This document shows, piece after piece, positions 58,492 to 64,000 of a stretch of 64,000 nucleotides of DNA. The position numbers were made by a program, and so were the translations under genes. The notes under the pieces were generated by a model. The model saw only the letters and a list, made by a program, of their open reading frames with translations. It had not been told where the DNA came from and did no database searches. Source of the DNA: Ruminococcus sp. (lineage in GTDB: Bacteria; Bacillota; Clostridia; Oscillospirales; Acutalibacteraceae); contig JAFSZY010000036.1 of assembly GCA_017458845.1 (NCBI GenBank), positions 1-64,000 on the forward strand, in the 5' to 3' direction. Each line of letters begins with the position of its first letter. Positions within the stretch are counted from its first letter, which is position 1.

Positions 58492-58520
58492 TTGTCATTC
58501 TGTCCGATATGTGGTAAAAT
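58492..58520 (+). promoter_or_regulatory. Promoter of lepA
   Basis: TTGTCA (58492-58497), 17-bp spacer, TGG-extended TAAAAT (58515-58520). Confidence 0.7.
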
Positions 58521-58553
58521 AGTGCTTGTATAATTTTACAATAGGTGATTTGC

Positions 58554-60365
58554 TTGAAATTTGAACAGGATAAAATCAGAAATTTCTCAATAATAGCCCA
58601 CATTGACCACGGCAAGAGTACGCTCGCCGACCGTATACTCGAGCTGACCAAAAGCGTGGCGGTGCGCGATATGGAGGCTCAGATTCTCGACGATATGGAG
58701 CTTGAGCGAGAGCGCGGAATTACTATCAAAGCCCGCGCTGTTACAACCGTTTATCACGCCGACGATGGCGAGGACTATCTCTTCAACCTTATCGACACCC
58801 CGGGTCACGTTGACTTTAACTATGAGGTCAGCCGCAGTCTCGCTGCTTGCGAGGGCGCCGTTCTCATTGTTGACGCTTCGCAGGGTATAGAGGCTCAGAC
58901 TTTAGCCAACACTTACTTGGCGGTTGACAGCGGACTGGAAATCGTTCCCGTCCTCAATAAGATTGACCTCGTTTCTGCCGACCCCGACAGAGTCAGCAAA
59001 GAGATAGAGGACGTCATTGGTATTCCCGCCGAGGACGCTCCACGCATATCGGCAAAACAGGGCATCAATATTCACGATGTACTGGAGAAAATTGTCACCG
59101 ATATTCCCGCTCCCACGGGTGATGTGAACGCTCCCTTGCGAGGTCTTATATTTGACAGCTACTACGACAGCTACAAGGGCGTTATAATCTATGTCCGCCT
59201 TATGGAAGGGCAAATCAAAAACGGAGACGAGTTCCGGCTTATGGCTACGGGTTCAAAATTCAGTGTTGTGGAGTGCGGACTTATGCACGCTACATCTATG
59301 GAGAATACGGGCGAGCTCAAAGCCGGCGAAGTAGGATACATCGCCGCTTCGATAAAGTCCTTGTCGGACGCTCAGGTCGGCGACACAATCACGCTTTCCT
59401 CAAATCCCGCCGAGGAACCGCTCCCGGGCTACAGAGAAGCCCAGTCGATGGTTTTCTGCGGTATTTATCCCGTTGACGGTGCCCGTTACGGAGACCTCAA
59501 GGACGCTCTCGAAAAGCTCAAGCTCAACGACGCATCCCTGACCTTTGAGCCCGAAACCTCGGTTGCCTTGGGATTTGGTTATCGCTGCGGATTTTTGGGC
59601 TTGCTCCATATGGAGATTATCCAGGAGCGCTTAGAGCGCGAGTATAACCTCGACCTCATCACTACCGCCCCCAGCGTAATTTATAAGCTGCATATGAACG
59701 ACGGAAGCGTAATGAACATAGACAACCCCACAAACTACCCCGACCCGACTTTGATTGCCGAGGCGGAGGAACCTATGACCGACGCTCATATCTATTCACC
59801 CGCGGATTATGTCGGCAACATTATGGAGCTTTGTCAGGACAGGCGCGGCGTGTTTGTCAGTATGGACTACATTGATTCCGACCGTGTGGATATCCACTAC
59901 AAGCTTCCGCTCGCTGAGATTATCTACGATTTCTTTGACACGCTCAAGTCCCGTACCCGCGGATACGCTTCATTCGACTATGAGCTTGACGAATATGTCA
60001 AGAGCGACCTTGTAAAGCTCGATATTATGCTAAACGGCGAGATTGTTGACGCGTTAAGCTTCATCATACACAAGGACAAAGCTTATCCCAGAGCCCGCAA
60101 AATGGCAGAGAAGCTTAAAGAAAAAATCCCGCGCCAGCTCTTTGAGATTCCCGTTCAAGCGTGTATCGGCGGAAAGATTATCGCCCGTGAAACAGTCAAA
60201 GCTATGCGCAAGGACGTGCTCGCCAAGTGTTACGGCGGCGATATCAGCCGTAAGAAAAAGCTCCTCGAAAAGCAGAAAGAGGGTAAAAAGCGTATGCGTC
60301 AGCTCGGCTCTGTCGAAGTGCCGCAGGAGGCGTTTATGGCTGTACTCAAGCTTGATACTGATTAG
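58554..60365 (+). CDS. lepA: Elongation factor 4
   Basis: Start TTG 58554 ([11 protein letters not shown]), 8 bases after AGGTGAT; the in-frame GTG at 58545 lies inside that site. 603 residues. G1 [15 protein letters not shown]3 DTPGHVDF, G4 NKID, and the LepA-specific C-terminal domain ([39 protein letters not shown]). A ribosomal GTPase related to EF-G that acts on stalled or mis-translocated ribosomes. Confidence 0.96.
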   Translation: MKFEQDKIRNFSIIAHIDHGKSTLADRILELTKSVAVRDMEAQILDDMELERERGITIKARAVTTVYHADDGEDYLFNLIDTPGHVDFNYEVSRSLAACEGAVLIVDASQGIEAQTLANTYLAVDSGLEIVPVLNKIDLVSADPDRVSKEIEDVIGIPAEDAPRISAKQGINIHDVLEKIVTDIPAPTGDVNAPLRGLIFDSYYDSYKGVIIYVRLMEGQIKNGDEFRLMATGSKFSVVECGLMHATSMENTGELKAGEVGYIAASIKSLSDAQVGDTITLSSNPAEEPLPGYREAQSMVFCGIYPVDGARYGDLKDALEKLKLNDASLTFEPETSVALGFGYRCGFLGLLHMEIIQERLEREYNLDLITTAPSVIYKLHMNDGSVMNIDNPTNYPDPTLIAEAEEPMTDAHIYSPADYVGNIMELCQDRRGVFVSMDYIDSDRVDIHYKLPLAEIIYDFFDTLKSRTRGYASFDYELDEYVKSDLVKLDIMLNGEIVDALSFIIHKDKAYPRARKMAEKLKEKIPRQLFEIPVQACIGGKIIARETVKAMRKDVLAKCYGGDISRKKKLLEKQKEGKKRMRQLGSVEVPQEAFMAVLKLDTD

Positions 60366-60370
60366 TTTTA

Positions 60371-60400
60371 AAAAGGATTGCTCACGCAGTCCTTTTTTAA
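60371..60400 (+). terminator. Terminator after lepA
   Basis: AAAAGGAtTGC/GCAgTCCTTTT hairpin (one G-T pair), then more T. Confidence 0.85.
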
Positions 60401-60485
60401 TTATTGGACAGACTGCACAAATAGTTTGGTTGAAGTTTGTGCATTATTTTTTCAAATTTTAACTAAATAGGTATATGAAATATGT

Positions 60486-60491
60486 TATAAT
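60486..60491 (+). promoter_or_regulatory. -10 element ahead of the leader ORF and subtilase
   Basis: TATAAT in an AT-rich stretch without a clear -35. A short palindrome (ATATCTA/TAGATAT, about 60495-60513) follows near the predicted start. Confidence 0.45.
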
Positions 60492-60536
60492 AAAATATCT
60501 ATAATGTAGATATCCAGTTGGTCAGGAGGAAATAGT

Positions 60537-60650
60537 GTGAATATTCACACTATCAAGATTTATGTTGTCCGCTCAGTTTGCCGCGACGCGGCAATGGGCG
60601 ATGACTGCAATCGCCGCTTTACGCCTTATCCGCCCACGGTAAGGTTGTGA
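60537..60650 (+). CDS. Putative 37-residue leader peptide upstream of the subtilase
   Basis: GTG 60537 is preceded by a strong GTCAGGAGG site. The product begins MNIHTIKIYVVRSVCRDAAM and ends PPTVRL. It stops 33 bases before the subtilase ATG. Bases 60629-60637 within its last codons can pair with 60669-60677, which hold part of the subtilase ribosome binding site. The peptide is not recognised. It may matter only for translational control of the next gene. Confidence 0.45.
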   Translation: MNIHTIKIYVVRSVCRDAAMGDDCNRRFTPYPPTVRL

Positions 60651-60677
60651 AGACTATATTTTTGATTTGTGGGCGGA
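60629..60677 (+). promoter_or_regulatory. Hairpin that can mask the subtilase ribosome binding site
   Basis: TCCGCCCAC (60629-60637) is fully complementary to GTGGGCGGA (60669-60677). The latter includes the GGCGGA that serves as the Shine-Dalgarno for ATG 60684. A ribosome finishing the small ORF would open the stem. Confidence 0.55.
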
Positions 60678-60683
60678 AAGTCT

Positions 60684-63560
60684 ATGGCGATTAATATGAA
60701 AATTAACTCTAAGATGATTAAGATTTCCGGTTCAGTCCTTCTTTGCCTTGCGGTTTTGCTACAGTCCACTGTTGTATTCGCTGCGGACAAAGGCGGTGTT
60801 GATGAAACCGAGGTAAAATTAGTCGGCGATTATGTCGAGGGTGAGGCTGTTGTTCTTCTCAACGACAACGCTGATTCAAAATATCTCTCCAAATCCAAGG
60901 CTTGTGAAGCTTATGGGTCAGGCAAATCCATCAAAGACACAAGTTCTTTGGTTAGCAAAAACGGCAAGAAGGCAAGATTTGCTACAATAAAAGCCGAGGG
61001 CGAGAGCACGGAAGAACTAATCAGCGAGCTCAAAAACAACAGCGCCGTAAAATATGCTTGTCCTAACACTATCAAGCGTAAGGCTTCCATCACAAATGAT
61101 GCCTATTCCGATTTTCAGTGGGCTCTCGATAACACAGGTCAAAACGGCGGAAAAGAGGGCGCAGACACAAACCCCGAGACTCTTTGGCCTGCTGCCAAAA
61201 GCTCTTCAAAGGACGCTATTGTAGCTGTTATGGATACGGGCATAGACTACAATCACGAGGACTTAAAGGATATCCTATGGGTTAACCCCTACGGCTCAAA
61301 GCTCCCGGGTATTTACGGATATGACTTTTCGGGAGACATCGCCGATCACTCTCCGTATGATAACGACGGACACGGCTCACACGTCGCGGGTATTATCGCT
61401 GGACAAGCTGACAACGGTATCGGTATCAGCGGTATCAATAAGAGCAACGTTAAGATTATGTCTCTTAAATTCCTCGATGGCGAAGGCAACGGAACATTCA
61501 GCGGAGAGATTGACTCTTTTGAATATATAAAAAAAGCATACAATCTCGGCGCGAATATAAAAGCTGTTAACTGTTCCTACGGTGGAATATCTGATATCAA
61601 TGAAAAGAAAATGTATGATGAGATTTTCGATACTTTGGGCAGTTACGGAATTGTCGCTTGTGTTGCTTCGGGTAACGAGTTTCTTAATCTTGACAATATT
61701 CGCACACGTTCGGATCCCGATTATCAGGGCGCGGGCGCCTATAGCCTGCCTGCTGAGACAGACAGCGACTATGCTTTGACGGTAGCCGCGTGTGACGAGC
61801 GGGACGGTGTGGCTAAGTTCTCCAATATAGGTCAGTGCGTAGATATCGCCGCCCCCGGAACAAGCGTACTATCCACGGTAAGCTACAACTCCTTTAACCC
61901 TTCATTGTATACAGAGACACAAATCAGTCAGCTTTGCAGATATTATGAGAATTATGAAAACGGTACTCCCTCAGGCTTCGGAAAGCCTAACGTATATGGT
62001 ACTACGACATCGAGTATCGAAACCGATACCGCAAACTGTTTTACAAGTCATAAAGGAATGGTGTTCAAGTCCACCGCATCGGGTTCCGGCAAAAAGAAGC
62101 TCATTTTTGAGTTCCCGTATACCATAGATAATATCTATCAGGATTACAAAATAAGCTTTATGCTCAGAGTATCGGGGAAACTGGGTACATTCAGTTTTGA
62201 TGACGTTGAATCGAGCTTTAATTCAGCGAGCAGATATACTGATATTTTGTCTAACGGTTGGGGCTGGTATGTAGACGGCGATGATTCATGGTGCCATATT
62301 GAAAAAACAATCAAGGCTTTATGGCTTAGTTCCAAAAACCGTAAACTTGTATTCTATGTTGAAACAGAAGACACAGTGGCGATTGACGATATCGCTATTG
62401 GTTTTCAGGGCGCTGACGAGGACGATTACGGCAAGTATGAGTTTTACCCGGGCACTTCTATGGCTACTCCTTATGTAGCGGGCGCCGTAGCTCTTATTGC
62501 AAATTGCCGTCCTGATTTTGACGCTTATGATATCTGCAGCGCAATTAAGAACACGGGAAGAGACTCAACCGCGTTCAGCGGAAAAACCGAAACAGGAAAA
62601 GTTCTTTCTCTCGATAAAATTCTCGATTTTGTTCCGCCTCTAAAGGGGAAAACAGGTAACTGCAGCTGGTTGTATGATTATAACAGCGAAACGCTTACAC
62701 TGACGGGCAGCGGAGCGACCGCCAATTATGACTACTCATTCGACACATCAACAGGCGAGCAAAAAATAACAACTCCATGGGCGGAAGTAGCCTCGGATAT
62801 TAAGAAGGTTGTCGTCAACAAAGGCGTTACGGCTATCGGTGACGGATGCTTCGCGGGATGCACAAGTCTTACAGACGTCAGCTTGCCTCAGACCTTAACA
62901 TCAATAGGGAAATACGCTTTCTTTGAAACCAATATGGACAGCGTAAAACTTCCCGATAATATCGCGACAATCAGAAAGTGCGCGCTGGGTTATTATATAA
63001 GCTATGGAATCTCAAGCTGTGATGAAGTGTTTAACAATATGTTCACTTTCTACGCTTATACAGGCTCCAAAACAGCCGCGACCTTGAAAGCAAACGGGTT
63101 CACGTTCAAAAGTCTGGGCGGACTTACGCTTTCAAAATCCTCCGCGTCTCTCTATGTCAAGGGTACCGCCGCAATCAAGCCTGTATTGAAGAACATCAGC
63201 GGCACTACAACTTACTCAAGCTCGAATACTAAGGTTGCCAAGGTTAGTTCGGCGGGTAAAGTGACCGCAGTCAAGAAGGGCACCGCGAAAATAACGGTCA
63301 AGAACGGCTACCTCTCTCAAACCTTCAAGGTTACTGTCAAAAATCCCAAGCTCAACGCTGCATCCAAAACGCTCAAAAAGGGCAAGACGTTCAAGTTGAA
63401 GATTACGGGCAAGGTCGGCAAAGCTGTCTTTAAGTCATCCAACAAGAAGATAGCCGCGGTTACAACTTCGGGCAAAATCAAAGCCAAAAAGAAGGGCAAA
63501 GCTACTATCACCGTAAAGACAAACGGACTCACACTCAAGTGCAAAGTAAAGGTTAAATAA
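60684..63560 (+). CDS. Secreted subtilisin-like serine protease with LRR and BIG2 modules
   Basis: Start ATG 60684, giving 958 residues; GTG 60669 in frame is less likely because it lies within the ribosome binding site. Signal peptide to about 34 (SVLLCLAVLLQSTVVFA). Prodomain-like region 40-135. S8 catalytic domain from about 145: Asp184 (AVMDTGIDYNHEDL), His230 (NDGHGSHVAGIIAG), Asn in VASGNE and Ser592 in PGTSMATPYVAGAVAL. A beta-rich insert of about 170 residues lies between the APGTSV block and the catalytic Ser. One BspA-like LRR segment (about 705-775) and two BIG2 domains with Lys-rich ends (to 958) follow. Likely cuts proteins at the cell surface. Confidence 0.92.
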   Translation: MAINMKINSKMIKISGSVLLCLAVLLQSTVVFAADKGGVDETEVKLVGDYVEGEAVVLLNDNADSKYLSKSKACEAYGSGKSIKDTSSLVSKNGKKARFATIKAEGESTEELISELKNNSAVKYACPNTIKRKASITNDAYSDFQWALDNTGQNGGKEGADTNPETLWPAAKSSSKDAIVAVMDTGIDYNHEDLKDILWVNPYGSKLPGIYGYDFSGDIADHSPYDNDGHGSHVAGIIAGQADNGIGISGINKSNVKIMSLKFLDGEGNGTFSGEIDSFEYIKKAYNLGANIKAVNCSYGGISDINEKKMYDEIFDTLGSYGIVACVASGNEFLNLDNIRTRSDPDYQGAGAYSLPAETDSDYALTVAACDERDGVAKFSNIGQCVDIAAPGTSVLSTVSYNSFNPSLYTETQISQLCRYYENYENGTPSGFGKPNVYGTTTSSIETDTANCFTSHKGMVFKSTASGSGKKKLIFEFPYTIDNIYQDYKISFMLRVSGKLGTFSFDDVESSFNSASRYTDILSNGWGWYVDGDDSWCHIEKTIKALWLSSKNRKLVFYVETEDTVAIDDIAIGFQGADEDDYGKYEFYPGTSMATPYVAGAVALIANCRPDFDAYDICSAIKNTGRDSTAFSGKTETGKVLSLDKILDFVPPLKGKTGNCSWLYDYNSETLTLTGSGATANYDYSFDTSTGEQKITTPWAEVASDIKKVVVNKGVTAIGDGCFAGCTSLTDVSLPQTLTSIGKYAFFETNMDSVKLPDNIATIRKCALGYYISYGISSCDEVFNNMFTFYAYTGSKTAATLKANGFTFKSLGGLTLSKSSASLYVKGTAAIKPVLKNISGTTTYSSSNTKVAKVSSAGKVTAVKKGTAKITVKNGYLSQTFKVTVKNPKLNAASKTLKKGKTFKLKITGKVGKAVFKSSNKKIAAVTTSGKIKAKKKGKATITVKTNGLTLKCKVKVK

Positions 63561-63590
63561 TTCTCAATTCTTAATGAGCAATGCGTAATT
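63561..63590. repeat. Heptamer array at the subtilase stop codon
   Basis: The TAA is followed by TTCTCAA, TTCTTAA, TGAGCAA and TGCGTAA units, as at the rplL, polA and GGGtGRT stop codons. Confidence 0.65.
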
Positions 63591-63592
63591 AT

Positions 63593-63837
63593 GGGGCTGA
63601 CAAAATGTCAGCCCCTCTGTCATTCAGAGCTGTGCTTTCCCTGTCATTCAGAGGAGCAAAGCGACGAAGAATCTCCACCCTCTTTATAACGGTATGTATA
63701 GGAAGCGTACGGCGTATAGAGGAAGGGGATTACTCGACAAGCTCGGAAAGACATAAGGGATACCGAGACGGTATCCCCTACGAAAAATCGGCATAAACTC
63801 AGGAGCTGGCTCAAAAGTAAAATGAGCCACCCCTATT
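63593..63837. repeat. Modular interspersed palindromic repeat
   Basis: It opens with the hairpin GGGGCTGAC/GTCAGCCCC, which may terminate the subtilase gene. It continues with CTGTCATTCAGAGGAGCAAA, a CTCGACAAGCTCGG piece and GATACCGAGACGGTATCCCC. It closes with GGCTCAAAAGTAAAATGAGCC and TATTTT just before the spmB stop. The gap holds no other gene. Confidence 0.7.
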
Positions 63838-64000
63838 TTAATTCAAAAACAGCCTGACTGACAGCACCGCTGTTATCGCTGCTGTCAGGTCCGCCGACAG
63901 CGCCGCAATCAGAGTGTGGCGAGTCTTTTTGACTTTTACGCTTCCAAAGTAAACCGCGATAGCGTAGAAAGTTGTCTCTGTTGAGCCCGCCAGTACGGAC
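63838..64000 (-). CDS. spmB: Spore maturation protein B, C-terminal fragment (cut by window end)
   Basis: The minus strand encodes the last 53-54 residues of a protein, including VLAGSTETTFYAIAVYFGSV and KKTRHTLIAALSADLTAA, ending at TAA 63838. This matches the conserved C terminus of SpmB from memory of the family. SpmA/SpmB help dehydrate the spore core. The rest of the gene lies beyond 64000. Confidence 0.85.
   Translation of the reverse strand, partial: SVLAGSTETTFYAIAVYFGSVKVKKTRHTLIAALSADLTAAITAVLSVRLFLN

Overview
The window looks like a chromosomal segment of a low-to-mid GC, Gram-positive, spore-forming anaerobe of the Ruminococcaceae. A Ruminococcus bromii-like starch degrader is the best fit. 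The evidence is: three secreted GH13 alpha-amylases, one with a dockerin and a CBM26-type module; a large multi-module starch-binding-type surface protein; dipicolinate synthase (dpaA/dpaB) and a spmB fragment (sporulation); the anaerobic class III ribonucleotide reductase; and strong AGGAGG-type ribosome binding sites with frequent TTG/GTG starts. The species is inferred from gene content, not proven.

Layout. 1-5000: a small ribbon-helix-helix regulator with operator-like iterons, then a secreted Ig-like protein, a BspA-type LRR lipoprotein and an NlpC/P60 wall hydrolase. 5000-6180: tRNA-Arg and two tRNA-Ser genes, each side carrying peculiar repeat modules that contain copies of the neighbouring tRNA's 3' end. 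6180-17760: a lipoprotein, plsC and a diacylglycerol-kinase-like gene, ohrR and glutathione peroxidase, dpaAB, an EamA transporter, an NhaC antiporter, and an ABC-2 exporter with a TtcA-like thiolase. 17955-25950: amylase 1, degV, the murI-ywiB-argS operon and an uncharacterised cytoplasmic protein. 26180-31430: a secreted protein, then the classic rpmG-secE-nusG-rplK-rplA-rplJ-rplL cluster. 31550-38310: a small acidic protein, a YdcF-like protein, the GGGtGRT/Fe-S scaffold pair, a C_GCAxxG_C_C protein and nrdDG. 39000-44000: the starch-binding surface protein and a PutP symporter. 44065-53120: a long colinear run alr-polA-LMW phosphatase-rimI-tsaD-transglutaminase lipoprotein-pyrK-pyrD-ruvX. 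53160-57880: amylases 2 and 3. 57900-64000: tRNA-Tyr and tRNA-Thr with another tRNA-tail repeat module, lepA, a subtilase behind a possible leader peptide, and the 3' end of spmB.

Starch use is the main accessory theme. Three amylases of one GH13 family carry different appendages: CBM-like modules, a BIG2 plus lysine-rich tail, or a CBM26 plus dockerin. The surface protein shares the BIG2 plus lysine-rich tail with amylase 2. The dockerin implies assembly into an amylosome whose cohesins lie outside this window.

The non-coding DNA is unusually structured. It holds (i) tRNA-tail modules, (ii) heptamer tandem arrays that often begin exactly at stop codons, (iii) a roughly 190-bp interspersed element with nested insertions, (iv) modular palindromic repeats, (v) a 77-bp tandem duplication before the L10 leader, and (vi) a short ORF whose end pairs with the ribosome binding site of the following protease gene. 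No prophage, IS transposase, CRISPR array or rRNA was seen.
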